Positions 8,125-16,766 of a stretch of 54,330 bases of DNA are shown in pieces. This DNA is from Porphyromonadaceae bacterium (lineage in GTDB: Bacteria > Bacteroidota > Bacteroidia > Bacteroidales > Dysgonomonadaceae). The DNA lies in assembly GCA_022840285.1 (NCBI GenBank), contig JALHIE010000052.1, positions 1 through 54,330 of the forward strand, read 5' to 3'. The first letter of the stretch is position 1. Every line of letters starts with the position of its first letter. The translations under genes and the position numbers were made by a program. Under the pieces are notes generated by a model. It had not been told where the DNA came from. It did no database searches and worked only from the letters and a program-made list of their open reading frames with translations.

Positions 8125-9915
8125 TTAAATAGGTCTTGTTTTTTCTTTTAACCACTCTTTTTCTGTTTTATTCAAGTGCTTTTTCAACTTGTTGTATACC
8201 ATTTCGTGGTATGTGTTAAGCCACTTGATCTCTTTTTTCGTCAGCAATTTTTTAACTATGGGTTTGGTGTCAATCGGACAGAGCGTGATGGTTTCAAAAT
8301 TGTAGAATGTACCGAAATCGTCTGTTTGCTTATATTCCTGTGTAACGACAAGGTTCTCGATCCGGATCCCGTATTCGTTGGCGCGATAAATGCCCGGTTC
8401 GTTGGAAGTGACCATACCCACCCTAAATACCGTAGGATTCTCCTCGAGACGAATATTCTGAGGTCCTTCATGCACATTCAGAAAATGCCCGATGCCGTGT
8501 CCTGTCCCGTGCCAGTAGGCCTGGCAATTATCCCATAACGCTTTGCGGGCCAGCACATCCAGTTGTGAACCGCGTGTTCCTTCAGGATAAACGGCCGTTG
8601 CAATGCCGATGTGCCCTTTCAGTACGTTGGTGTAATCCTCCCTCATTTGCTTGGTGAGTTTACCCACGGCTACCGTACGGGTAATGTCGGTAGTACCGTC
8701 CATATATTGACCACCGGAATCAATCAGCAACAAGCCTTTTGACTCTACGTTGAGGCAGGTACCGGGTTGTGCCCGATAATGAATAACGGCTCCGTTTCCA
8801 GCATACCCCGCTATGGTTGAAAAGCTTTCGCCCACAAACAAATCTTGTTGCGAACGAAATTCACGCAACTTTTCATCCACCGTAATTTCCGTAACGTTTC
8901 CTTCAGACACCGCTTCCTCGAGCCACATAAAAAATTTTACCAGAGCCACTCCGTCTTTAACCATGGCATGGCGGAAACCGCTGAGTTCGGTTTCGTTCTT
9001 AACAGCTTTCATCATGTCCACCGGCGAGGGAACGTCGATGACTCTGCACGTTGCCGGGAGGGTCTGATACAACTTGTAATTGATTTTGTTGCCAGTAAGG
9101 CAAACGGCACTGTTTTCGGGTAAACTGGCGACATAGCTGAAAATCCGGTCGTAATCGTCAATTTTCACTCCTTGTTTCAAGAGGGTATTTTTGGTAAGGT
9201 CATCCAGTTTTTCTTCATCTGCAAAAAGGACACTTTCTTTTTTTGACACATAACCATAGGCCACAGCCACCGGATTAAAATCAACATCGCTGCCACGCAT
9301 ATTGAAGATCCAGGCTACAGCATCCAGGGTAACGGCAATAAGACCGTCGGCACCCAATCTGCCGAGTTCGACACGGATCCTTTCGATCTTGCTTTTGGCG
9401 GATTCACCGGTTATCTCTTCGGGTAAGAGGAAAACCTTATTTTTTGGAATTTCCGGACGGTCCTTCCACACTTCTGCAAAAGGGTCAAGCGTGGTTTCCA
9501 ACCGTATTTCCCTGGAATCCAATGCCGCTTTCAATGCCTTCGCATCGGATGCGGCATAAACAAGCCCATCGATTCCCACTGTTCCTCCCCTACCCACTTG
9601 CTCAATGATCCATGCGTTCATTTCGGGTGTGCCGGGTTGTCCCATTTTAAACAAGTCAAAACCCGTACCCTCTAATTCGGCTGTTGCCTGGAGAAAATAC
9701 CTTGAATCTGTCCAGACACCGGCTTTTTCCCTGGTCACAACAGCTGTTCCGGCAGAACCGGTAAATCCGCTTATCCACTTGCGCGACTCCCACCTTTTCG
9801 GTGGGTACTCGCTCAAATGAGCATCGGTACTGGGAATTATAAATGCATCCAGCTTGGCTGCTTGCATAAAATTTCTTATGGCGATTAATCGTTCAGAAAT
9901 GGTTGATGTATTCAT
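8125..9915 (-). CDS. Xaa-Pro aminopeptidase (M24B family, aminopeptidase P)
   Basis: A cytoplasmic dimetal peptidase that removes the N-terminal residue before proline. With the chosen ATG it has 597 residues, the long three-domain form (two creatinase-like N-terminal domains plus the pita-bread catalytic domain) common in Bacteroidota. Metal ligands are visible in the last third: the two aspartates in DSGGQYMDGTTD, the histidine in HGTGHGIGHF, and glutamates in SNEPGIY and in IRIENLV. An in-frame ATG ten codons upstream (at 9945) is possible, but the alignment-like start MNTSTISERL is more natural. It is divergent from folB, sharing an 80-base upstream region. Confidence 0.92.
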   Translation of the reverse strand: MNTSTISERLIAIRNFMQAAKLDAFIIPSTDAHLSEYPPKRWESRKWISGFTGSAGTAVVTREKAGVWTDSRYFLQATAELEGTGFDLFKMGQPGTPEMNAWIIEQVGRGGTVGIDGLVYAASDAKALKAALDSREIRLETTLDPFAEVWKDRPEIPKNKVFLLPEEITGESAKSKIERIRVELGRLGADGLIAVTLDAVAWIFNMRGSDVDFNPVAVAYGYVSKKESVLFADEEKLDDLTKNTLLKQGVKIDDYDRIFSYVASLPENSAVCLTGNKINYKLYQTLPATCRVIDVPSPVDMMKAVKNETELSGFRHAMVKDGVALVKFFMWLEEAVSEGNVTEITVDEKLREFRSQQDLFVGESFSTIAGYAGNGAVIHYRAQPGTCLNVESKGLLLIDSGGQYMDGTTDITRTVAVGKLTKQMREDYTNVLKGHIGIATAVYPEGTRGSQLDVLARKALWDNCQAYWHGTGHGIGHFLNVHEGPQNIRLEENPTVFRVGMVTSNEPGIYRANEYGIRIENLVVTQEYKQTDDFGTFYNFETITLCPIDTKPIVKKLLTKKEIKWLNTYHEMVYNKLKKHLNKTEKEWLKEKTRPI

Positions 9916-9964
9916 ATTGGGTATTTTTTTCATTTTATAAACCACAAATTTAACAAATTGTTCT

Positions 9965-9972
9965 TACATTTG
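9965..9972 (+). promoter_or_regulatory. -7-like element upstream of folB
   Basis: TACATTTG matches the TAnnTTTG consensus 25 bases before the folB start. No TTG is seen at the matching -33 distance, so this is a partial match only. Confidence 0.35.
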
Positions 9973-9997
9973 GCCTTATTAACAAGATGAATCATTT

Positions 9998-10357
9998 ATG
10001 CAAACCTCCATCAAACTAAAAAACATGCGGTTTTACGCCAACCACGGCGTACTCCCGCAGGAGAAAATTACGGGAAATAATTTTGTGGTTAATGTAACGT
10101 TCACTGCCGATGTGTCCAGGTCCTTTGAGACCGGTGACGTGGCAGATACGGTCAATTACGCAGCGGTTTATGATCTGGTAAAAGCAGAGATGGCTGTGCC
10201 CAGCGAATTGATGGAGCATGTTGCCGGACGAATATTCTCTAAAATAAAAAGATCGTTTCCCGTGATCAACAAACTCGAAGTACGACTGGCCAAACTAAGT
10301 CCACCCGTAAGCGGAGAGATGGAAGCTTCGGAAATAATTATCACGGACTACGAGTAG
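9998..10357 (+). CDS. folB: dihydroneopterin aldolase
   Basis: Folate biosynthesis enzyme that cleaves 7,8-dihydroneopterin to 6-hydroxymethyl-dihydropterin and glycolaldehyde. The 119-residue length is typical. The family motif ANHGVLPQE contains the conserved E22, and the catalytic lysine is K99 in VRLAKLSPP. It is a small tunnel-fold protein that acts as an oligomer in the cytoplasm. The gene is separated by 88 bases from lptB, with a heptamer repeat and a new -7-like element between, so it may be monocistronic. Confidence 0.93.
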   Translation: MQTSIKLKNMRFYANHGVLPQEKITGNNFVVNVTFTADVSRSFETGDVADTVNYAAVYDLVKAEMAVPSELMEHVAGRIFSKIKRSFPVINKLEVRLAKLSPPVSGEMEASEIIITDYE

Positions 10358-10383
10358 ACCACGGATGTAAAAAAGCCATAAAT

Positions 10384-10411
10384 CCACCATCCGAAATCCC
10401 AAATCGTAAAT
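10384..10411. repeat. degenerate 7-base repeats upstream of lptB
   Basis: The sequence can be read as consecutive heptamers CACCATC, CGAAATC, CCAAATC and GTAAATG (offset by one base at the ends). This is comparable to the tract at 8002-8029 but with an AAATC core. Confidence 0.4.
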
Positions 10412-10418
10412 GATTTAT

Positions 10419-10426
10419 TATCTTTG
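10419..10426 (+). promoter_or_regulatory. -7-like element upstream of lptB
   Basis: TATCTTTG is an exact TAnnTTTG match 20 bases before the lptB start. No TTG lies at the 19-20 base distance, so only half of the promoter is recognisable. Confidence 0.4.
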
Positions 10427-10445
10427 TACAAATTTACGATAAGTA

Positions 10446-11234
10446 ATGAGCGACGAGACGAGACAAGCCGAAATGCCTGACGGGCAATTAGTGCTACGTA
10501 CCGAAAACCTGGTGAAAAAATACGGTAAAAGGACAGTGGTAAGCCACGTTTCCATCCATTTGAAACAGGGCGAGATTGTCGGCTTGCTCGGGCCTAATGG
10601 AGCCGGAAAGACCACCACGTTTTATATGACTGTCGGACTGATCGTTCCGAACGAAGGGAACATATACCTGGGCGATCAGAACATTACCAGGTATCCCGTT
10701 TACAGGCGGGCACAGCACGGAATCGGTTACCTGGCTCAGGAAGCATCTATTTTCAGGAAAATGACGGTGGAAGACAACATCAAATCAGTATTGGAATTTA
10801 CCAATAAAACCCCTGAAGAAAGAAAGAAAAAACTGGAAGAGTTGATTGCAGAGTTTGGACTGGAAAAAGTACGGAAAAACCTGGGCGACCGTTTATCGGG
10901 AGGTGAGCGCCGTCGTTCCGAAATTGCCCGGTGCCTGGCTATTGATCCCAAGTTCATTATGCTCGACGAGCCTTTTGCAGGAGTTGATCCTATTGCCGTT
11001 CAAGACATTCAGTCGATTGTGGCGCAACTGAAATACAGAAACATCGGTATCCTGATCACCGACCACAATGTGGATGAAACACTGAGCATAACCGACCGGG
11101 CTTACCTGCTTTTCGAGGGCAGGGTATTGTTTCAGGGAACGGCGGAAGAACTGGCAGAAAATCCGGTGGTGAGGGAGAAGTACCTGGGTCGTGATTTTGA
11201 ATTACGCCGCAAAAATTTTGAAATGTCGCCATGA
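10446..11234 (+). CDS. lptB: LPS export ABC transporter ATP-binding protein LptB
   Basis: The ATPase that powers lipopolysaccharide transport from the inner to the outer membrane with LptF/LptG/LptC. The 262-residue protein has Walker A GPNGAGKTT near residue 51, signature LSGGERRR near 151, Walker B FIMLDEPFAGVD, and the switch histidine in TDHNVDE. The IGYLAQEASIF Q-loop is the LptB-specific form. It has a short N-terminal extension before the nucleotide-binding domain. It overlaps ruvX by four bases, so lptB, ruvX and def form a translationally coupled unit. Confidence 0.92.
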   Translation: MSDETRQAEMPDGQLVLRTENLVKKYGKRTVVSHVSIHLKQGEIVGLLGPNGAGKTTTFYMTVGLIVPNEGNIYLGDQNITRYPVYRRAQHGIGYLAQEASIFRKMTVEDNIKSVLEFTNKTPEERKKKLEELIAEFGLEKVRKNLGDRLSGGERRRSEIARCLAIDPKFIMLDEPFAGVDPIAVQDIQSIVAQLKYRNIGILITDHNVDETLSITDRAYLLFEGRVLFQGTAEELAENPVVREKYLGRDFELRRKNFEMSP

Positions 11235-11674
11235 GCAGGCTCCTCGCTATTGATTACGGAAAAAAAAGAACTGGTATTGCAGTCAGTGACCCGTTACAGC
11301 TTATAGCCAACGGGTTGACAACGGTGAATACCGCTCGGATTTTTGACTTTCTGCAGTCCTATTTTGAAAAAGAGAAGGTTGAAAAAGTAATTATTGGATT
11401 GCCCCGGCAGATGAACTATGAAGCGTCGGAAAACCTACCAGAAATAGAGCAGCTTGCCGATCAGCTAAGGAAATTATACCCCCATCTGGATGTTGTCTGT
11501 TTTGATGAACGGTTCACATCGAAAATGGCTCAACAAACAATGATTGACGGTGGTTTGAAGAAAAAGGACCGAAGAAACAAGGCATTGGTCGATGAGATCA
11601 GTGCCACCATAATCCTGCAGGGATATATGGAAAGCCGAATTTACAACACCTCAAAACCCATAACCCGATTATGA
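11231..11674 (+). CDS. ruvX: putative pre-16S rRNA nuclease / Holliday junction resolvase-like RuvX (YqgF)
   Basis: A 147-residue RNase H-fold protein of the YqgF family, implicated in maturation of the 5' end of 16S rRNA and once proposed as a resolvase. Conserved acidic positions are visible in the N-terminal AIDYGKKRTGIA motif, in CFDERFTSK, and in LVDEISA near the C-terminus. The start codon overlaps the lptB stop (ATGA) and its own stop overlaps the def start in the same way, implying coupled translation. Confidence 0.9.
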   Translation: MSRLLAIDYGKKRTGIAVSDPLQLIANGLTTVNTARIFDFLQSYFEKEKVEKVIIGLPRQMNYEASENLPEIEQLADQLRKLYPHLDVVCFDERFTSKMAQQTMIDGGLKKKDRRNKALVDEISATIILQGYMESRIYNTSKPITRL

Positions 11675-12228
11675 TTTTACCCATATACATATACGGACAC
11701 CCTGTTTTAAGAAAAAAAGCCAACAAGATTGATGCGACGACGTATCCCGACCTGAAGAAATTGATTGACAATATGTATGAAACGATGTACAACGCTGACG
11801 GTGTTGGACTTGCCGGCCCCCAGGTAGGGCTGGAAGACCGCATTTTTGTCGTTGATCTGGAGCCGTTGGCAGATAATGAGCATCCCGAATTCAAAGGATT
11901 CAAGAAAGCATTTATCAATGCCGAAATAACCGAAAAAAACGGCGAGTTGGAATGGGTGGAAGAAGGTTGTCTGAGCATTCCGGGCATTCATGAAAAAGTA
12001 CCGCGCGAAGAAAGAATCCGCATTCAATATCTCGATGAGGACTTACAGCCACACGATGAAGAATATACCGGTTATGTGGCCCGGGTCATCCAGCACGAAT
12101 ACGATCATCTCGACGGCATCATGTTTACCGACCGGATCTCTCCATTACGCAAACGAATGATAAAAAGCAAGCTGGCAAACATGGAAAAAGGGAAAGTGAG
12201 TTGTCACTATCGGGTAAAAACGGTGTGA
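11671..12228 (+). CDS. def: peptide deformylase
   Basis: Metalloenzyme that removes the formyl group from new proteins. All three signature motifs are present: GVGLAGPQVG near residue 46, EGCLSIPG (metal cysteine) near 107, and HEYDH (two metal histidines and the catalytic glutamate) near 146. At 185 residues it is the common type I length. It overlaps ruvX by four bases and ends only 5 bases from the convergent pgl gene, with no hairpin terminator in between. Confidence 0.95.
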   Translation: MILPIYIYGHPVLRKKANKIDATTYPDLKKLIDNMYETMYNADGVGLAGPQVGLEDRIFVVDLEPLADNEHPEFKGFKKAFINAEITEKNGELEWVEEGCLSIPGIHEKVPREERIRIQYLDEDLQPHDEEYTGYVARVIQHEYDHLDGIMFTDRISPLRKRMIKSKLANMEKGKVSCHYRVKTV

Positions 12229-12233
12229 TAACA

Positions 12234-12953
12234 TTATTTTTCCAACAAGCATGCCGCTTCTTTATCCAGAAACCACACCAGATCCCTGGTCAGGGGGTTT
12301 ACCTTGGCAGCCGGATAAACCGCAGCCACTTCTTTTCCCGACTCAATAACCTGTTTCACTTTTTCTGCTTTTGCGGCTCCGGTAACCAAAAATGCCACAC
12401 GTTGAGCGTGATTGATCACTTTTCCCGACAAGCTTATCCGTTTTTGTCCGCTATCGGGATGCGTTCCTACCACACACAAATCCACACTTTCCCATAGATC
12501 TATTTCGTGTGGAAAAATGGAAGCCGTGTGTCCGTCATCGCCCAACCCCAGAATAACCAGGTCGAACGACGGAACGGCATCCGCCGTTTCTACCTCCATT
12601 TGCAGCAAGGTGGAATATCTTTGTGCTTCGGCGACAGGATCATTTTCTCCCTTGATGCGAAAAACATTTCTTTCCGGGATTGCCACATGATCGAGTAAAT
12701 AATCCTTGGTCATCTTGTAATTACTTTGCTCATCGGTTGGCAATACACAACGTTCGTCTCCCCAGAAGAGAAAAATACTTTTCCAGTCGATATCTTTTTT
12801 GTGGTGTTGAGCCCAGTAATCAAACAATGATTTCGGAGTAGAACCTCCCGATAACGCCACTGTGACCCTTTCCCGGTCTTTTAATATCCCTTTCAGGTAA
12901 TCTGTAAATGAACGGTTCAGTTCTTCTTTCGTGCTGAATATTTTTGTTTGCAT
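12234..12953 (-). CDS. pgl: 6-phosphogluconolactonase (DevB/Pgl type)
   Basis: Hydrolyses 6-phosphoglucono-1,5-lactone in the oxidative pentose phosphate pathway. The 239-residue protein shows the N-terminal phosphate-binding SGGSTPKSLFD motif and the FFWGDERCV-type motif (FLFWGDERCV) around residue 80, then LGLGDDGHTAS with the presumed catalytic histidine near 155. It follows zwf by 27 bases on the same strand, so lactone made by Zwf is processed by the product of the next gene. No gnd gene accompanies the pair. Confidence 0.93.
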   Translation of the reverse strand: MQTKIFSTKEELNRSFTDYLKGILKDRERVTVALSGGSTPKSLFDYWAQHHKKDIDWKSIFLFWGDERCVLPTDEQSNYKMTKDYLLDHVAIPERNVFRIKGENDPVAEAQRYSTLLQMEVETADAVPSFDLVILGLGDDGHTASIFPHEIDLWESVDLCVVGTHPDSGQKRISLSGKVINHAQRVAFLVTGAAKAEKVKQVIESGKEVAAVYPAAKVNPLTRDLVWFLDKEAACLLEK

Positions 12954-12980
12954 TGATTCATAAATTTAAAGCTCACCCCG

Positions 12981-14510
12981 TCACAACTCACAATACACTC
13001 CATCATCTGCCAGGTTTTTACAGGGATAACGCCAGGTCTGGTTTACACCCTCAATCAGTTTATCTGCACTGTCCGGCCCCCAGGATCCGGAAGGGTATCC
13101 GTACAAAGGCGCATCGGGATCGCTTTCCCAATAATCGAGTATGGGTTGTACAAATCTCCACGTCAATTCCGCCCCCTCCCCCGACATGTACAGGGTATTG
13201 TCACCCGTCATGCAATCCAGGATCAACCGTTCGTATGCTTCAGGGATATAGTGATCTTTCAGATCGGAATAATGAAAATCCACATTTACCGATTTCACCT
13301 CGTAACCGTTTCCCGGAACTTTCATACCCGTTTTCAACAAGATTCCCTCATCGGGCTGAATACGCAGGATCAACTGGTTACCGGCTTCAATAGCTCCGTC
13401 AACCGATTTAAAAAGTTGTGTGGGAGACGGTTTAAAATGGATTACAATTTCCGAAACTCTTGTCGGCAGACGCTTTCCCGACCGGATATAAAACGGCACC
13501 CCGCTCCAACGCCAGTTATCGATAAAAAACTTCATCGCAAAATAAGTTTCTGTCCGCGAATTTTTATCCACACTTTCTTCATCGCGGTATCCGGTAAGGT
13601 ATTTTCCTTTCACGTGCGACTCGGTATACTGTCCCCGGATTACATTGTTCCGCAAATCCTCTTCGTTTAACGGGCGTAATGAACGGAAAACTTTCAGTTT
13701 CTCGTGCCGGATCTCTTCTGAAGTCACTTTTGCAGGTGGCTCCATGGCTACCAGCGATGCCACCTGAAGCAAGTGATTCTGAACCATATCACGCATGGCG
13801 CCAGCAGTTTCGTAATATCCGCCGCGCCCCTCCACGCCGATGCTTTCGGAAGCAGTAATTTCCACGTGCTGTACATAGTTCCTGTTCCACAACGGTTCAA
13901 AAATTCCATTTGAAAAACGGGTAACCAGCAAGTTTTGAACGGTTTCCTTTCCCAGATAATGATCGATACGATAAATTTGTTCTTCGCTGAAAAAATCGGT
14001 CAGCGACTTATTCAACTCCATGGCTGATTTTAAATCGTGTCCGAAAGGTTTTTCAATAATAATCCGTCGGAATCCCTTTTGTTGTAACGTAAGCCCTTGC
14101 CCGTACAGATATTTGGGAATAATCGGATAAAGTTGTGGAGGTGTGGAAAGGTAAAAAATATAGTTGTGGCAGAGATCCAATTTCTTATTCAACTCCCTCA
14201 GTTTACTTTTCACCAGTTCATAATCTTCACTCTTTTGTGTATCGATGCTGATGTAAAACACTTTCTTTAAAAAGTGGTTTATCTTCTCCGCACCCGCATT
14301 TTTGAAGTGTGAAAACTCCTTGATCCCCTCTTTCATTTTTTTTCGAAACTCGGTATCGGTAAATTTTGAGCGACTGACGCCCAAAACGGCATAACCATTT
14401 GGAAGTGAATTATTCATATACAAATCGAAAACCGAAGGCATCAGTTTTCGATAGGTAAGATCGCCGGAGGCACCAAAAATAACCAGTGCCTGATTGTCCA
14501 TCTTTTTCAT
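12981..14510 (-). CDS. zwf: glucose-6-phosphate 1-dehydrogenase
   Basis: Oxidises glucose-6-phosphate to 6-phosphogluconolactone with reduction of NAD(P)+. The 509-residue protein has the dinucleotide-binding motif GASGDLTYRKL from residue 13, the RIDHYLGKE active-site motif in the middle (His acts as base), and a full-length C-terminal domain. It starts at an ATG with a second ATG three codons later; either could be used. First gene of zwf-pgl, starting about 70 bases downstream of the esterase gene. Confidence 0.95.
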   Translation of the reverse strand: MKKMDNQALVIFGASGDLTYRKLMPSVFDLYMNNSLPNGYAVLGVSRSKFTDTEFRKKMKEGIKEFSHFKNAGAEKINHFLKKVFYISIDTQKSEDYELVKSKLRELNKKLDLCHNYIFYLSTPPQLYPIIPKYLYGQGLTLQQKGFRRIIIEKPFGHDLKSAMELNKSLTDFFSEEQIYRIDHYLGKETVQNLLVTRFSNGIFEPLWNRNYVQHVEITASESIGVEGRGGYYETAGAMRDMVQNHLLQVASLVAMEPPAKVTSEEIRHEKLKVFRSLRPLNEEDLRNNVIRGQYTESHVKGKYLTGYRDEESVDKNSRTETYFAMKFFIDNWRWSGVPFYIRSGKRLPTRVSEIVIHFKPSPTQLFKSVDGAIEAGNQLILRIQPDEGILLKTGMKVPGNGYEVKSVNVDFHYSDLKDHYIPEAYERLILDCMTGDNTLYMSGEGAELTWRFVQPILDYWESDPDAPLYGYPSGSWGPDSADKLIEGVNQTWRYPCKNLADDGVYCEL

Positions 14511-14583
14511 TGTTAAATACTATTTGCTACAGAGTGTAAACAAATGATCGGCGGAAAAGTTGCTTTTTCAAAAGAGTCATTCT

Positions 14584-15309
14584 TTACTTTCTTTTACTGA
14601 AAAGCCACGCCATGAAATCATCTTCGTTAAACGCAGAGGTCCAACTGTCGTGATTTACACCCGGATATTCAATATATTCCACGTTTGCTCCGTTCCGTTT
14701 GAGAACCTTGTATGCTTCGCGGGAATAGGCGACAGGGACAACCGTGTCAGCATCACCGTGAAAAATACGTATTTTGGTTTTGGTTTTGATTTTCTCCAGT
14801 CTTTCGGAGCTCACTCCTCCACAGATGGGGATCGCGGCAGCAAAAAGATCAGGATATCGGCACAACATGTCAAATGTTCCCATCCCGCCCATCGATAGTC
14901 CGGCTATGTAAATCCTGTTTCTATCCACAGGATATTTCTCCACCGCCTCGTCCAGAACTTTTTTCACCAAACTCAACGCCTTAGACACAGGAGGATTCTG
15001 ATTAAAAGGGTTTTCTCCTGCGGCCGCCGAACGGTTTCTTGGTGCCCAAAAATCTTCATTGGGACATTGAAACATATTTCCACCGTGACGCAGTTGTGCT
15101 TCGTTATCGTTTCCACGTTCTCCCGCACCATGAAGAAAAATAACCAAAGGATAGCTTTGGTTCAGTATCAATTTTTCAGGCACTAACTCCCTGTAGAGCA
15201 ACGTATCGTTTTCGGAAGAAACATACGTCTTCTTCTGATACTCTTCTTGCTGCGCAAAAGCAGCGGAAGAGACCAATGTGAATACGAGAATAATAAGTAA
15301 TTGTTTCAT
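14584..15309 (-). CDS. secreted alpha/beta-hydrolase (carboxylesterase-like)
   Basis: A 241-residue alpha/beta-hydrolase with a clear signal peptide (hydrophobic core residues 4-18, probable cut after AFA). The catalytic triad is visible: serine in GLSMGGMG, aspartate in HGDADTVVPV, histidine in GVNHDSW near the end. The oxyanion region FLHGAGERG is typical of the PHB-depolymerase/feruloyl esterase-like enzymes (CE1-related) of Bacteroidota that act on plant-polysaccharide esters or peptides. Its actual substrate is unknown. It is downstream of the Crp-like gene by 17 bases and may be cotranscribed with it. Confidence 0.8.
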   Translation of the reverse strand: MKQLLIILVFTLVSSAAFAQQEEYQKKTYVSSENDTLLYRELVPEKLILNQSYPLVIFLHGAGERGNDNEAQLRHGGNMFQCPNEDFWAPRNRSAAAGENPFNQNPPVSKALSLVKKVLDEAVEKYPVDRNRIYIAGLSMGGMGTFDMLCRYPDLFAAAIPICGGVSSERLEKIKTKTKIRIFHGDADTVVPVAYSREAYKVLKRNGANVEYIEYPGVNHDSWTSAFNEDDFMAWLFSKRK

Positions 15310-15326
15310 ATTGACATTTAAATAAT

Positions 15327-16007
15327 TTAAAACAAGCGCTGCAAGGCTATCCTGTCTTTTATCAGGATTTTTCGTCTATCCACGCCGATGAGCCCTTCAT
15401 CCGCCATCTGCATCATAACATTTACCAATGCCGGTCGTGAAACACCGAATAAGCGCGACAACTCTTCTTTCGACATCTTCAATTGAAACTCCTGTTCACC
15501 CCTCGATTCTTTCAAAAGGTAATACCCCAGCTTGGCACGTATAGTCCGCAACGATGCAAGCCTTAACTTTTCCGATAAAAAAGCTACCTTGTTCGAAATA
15601 TACGCTAAAAACGCTTTCATAAAATCCCGGTACTTGCTCATCAAAAGAAACACATTATCTTTGGGGATAAGGATTACCACACAATCTGTTTTTGCCAATG
15701 CGGTAACCGGAGAAATATTGTCGGTAGCAAACAAAAAACCGGTTGCCAGGGGATTGGGAGCCCTGATCAGTTCCATTTTTACGAACTCCCCTTTCTCATC
15801 AGACATCTCTGTGACGACTTCACCTTTTACAACGATGTAAAGCATCTCATAAACTGATCCTTGCGCTACCAGCATATCTCCTTTCCCGTATCGTTTTATG
15901 CTATAACGTACGTCGCGTAAAAAGTCGGCTCTTTCTTCCACAGGAATAGAATTGCACAGCGGGCATTGAAAAATAGTTTGAAAAAACTCTGAATGTTGAG
16001 GGTTCAT
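15327..16007 (-). CDS. Crp/Fnr family transcriptional regulator
   Basis: A 226-residue regulator with an N-terminal cyclic-nucleotide-binding-like beta-barrel (about residues 25-140) and a C-terminal winged helix-turn-helix (SKEELSRLFGVSRPALVNVM). It carries a CPLC pair at residues 15-18 but lacks the four-cysteine pattern of a classical FNR iron-sulfur cluster. Other nitrosative- or redox-sensing members such as HcpR would be possible relatives. It is divergent from the nitrite reductase operon, and the shared region contains a 5-4-5 palindrome. A role in controlling nrfHA is therefore plausible but unproven. Confidence 0.85.
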   Translation of the reverse strand: MNPQHSEFFQTIFQCPLCNSIPVEERADFLRDVRYSIKRYGKGDMLVAQGSVYEMLYIVVKGEVVTEMSDEKGEFVKMELIRAPNPLATGFLFATDNISPVTALAKTDCVVILIPKDNVFLLMSKYRDFMKAFLAYISNKVAFLSEKLRLASLRTIRAKLGYYLLKESRGEQEFQLKMSKEELSRLFGVSRPALVNVMMQMADEGLIGVDRRKILIKDRIALQRLF

Positions 16008-16051
16008 AGGATTAATTGTAATTAGCGAATATAACTATTTTTTCTCAATTC

Positions 16052-16065
16052 GTAATAAATATTAC
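16052..16065. promoter_or_regulatory. 5-4-5 palindrome, candidate Crp/Fnr-family operator
   Basis: GTAAT-AAAT-ATTAC is a perfect inverted repeat with the same 5-4-5 geometry as FNR sites. It is placed about 45 bases upstream of the regulator start and 70 bases upstream of nrfH in their shared intergenic region. Confidence 0.45.
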
Positions 16066-16134
16066 ATTCTTTTACAGTTAAATTCGCTTTTTTTGTATTG
16101 AAGTGGAGAAACTCTAGTTTCAAGCTAAATTATC

Positions 16135-16740
16135 ATGGGAAAACTAACGCACATTTGGAACGAGATAAAACCCAGAGGAGGCTGGAAATACCCGGCAATC
16201 ATCATCGTGGGAGCGTTTGCAGGGTTGTTTATCTATACCTTTTTCACCTCTCGCGCCTACAGTTATTTATCCGATAACCCCAGAACCTGTGTTAACTGTC
16301 ACGTGATGAGTCCTTATTACGCCACTTGGACCCACAGTTCACACGCCCGGAACACCACCTGTAACGACTGCCATGTTCCGCACAACAATATCGTGAATAA
16401 GTATTTTTTTAAAGCCAAGGATGGGCTTCGTCACTCCGCCGTTTTTACACTGAGAGGCGAGAAGACAGCCCTGCAAACCATAGAAGCCAGTTCTGAGGTC
16501 ATCATGGACAATTGCATCCGTTGTCACACACAGCTTAATCAGGAGTTTGTAAATACCGGAAGAATGGGCTATAAAGAGATGAAGGAAATGGGAGGAAATG
16601 CCTGCTGGGATTGCCACAGGGATGTTCCTCACACGAGAAGCCGCTCGGAAGTGTCCACTCCCCATTCACATGTACCGATGCCCGACACCCATGTGCCAGA
16701 CTGGCTAAGTACAGCCATGAAAAAAAATCAGATAAAATAA
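16135..16740 (+). CDS. nrfH: cytochrome c nitrite reductase small subunit NrfH
   Basis: Membrane-anchored tetraheme quinol dehydrogenase that passes electrons from the menaquinone pool to NrfA. It has an N-terminal transmembrane helix (about residues 18-37) and four CxxCH heme motifs starting at C52, C76, C127 and C157. The 201-residue length is in the NapC/NirT/NrfH range. It is the first gene of nrfH-nrfA-resB-ccsA, 26 bases before nrfA. Confidence 0.94.
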   Translation: MGKLTHIWNEIKPRGGWKYPAIIIVGAFAGLFIYTFFTSRAYSYLSDNPRTCVNCHVMSPYYATWTHSSHARNTTCNDCHVPHNNIVNKYFFKAKDGLRHSAVFTLRGEKTALQTIEASSEVIMDNCIRCHTQLNQEFVNTGRMGYKEMKEMGGNACWDCHRDVPHTRSRSEVSTPHSHVPMPDTHVPDWLSTAMKKNQIK

Positions 16741-16766
16741 AATAAATAACCCGCAAATTTATCCCT

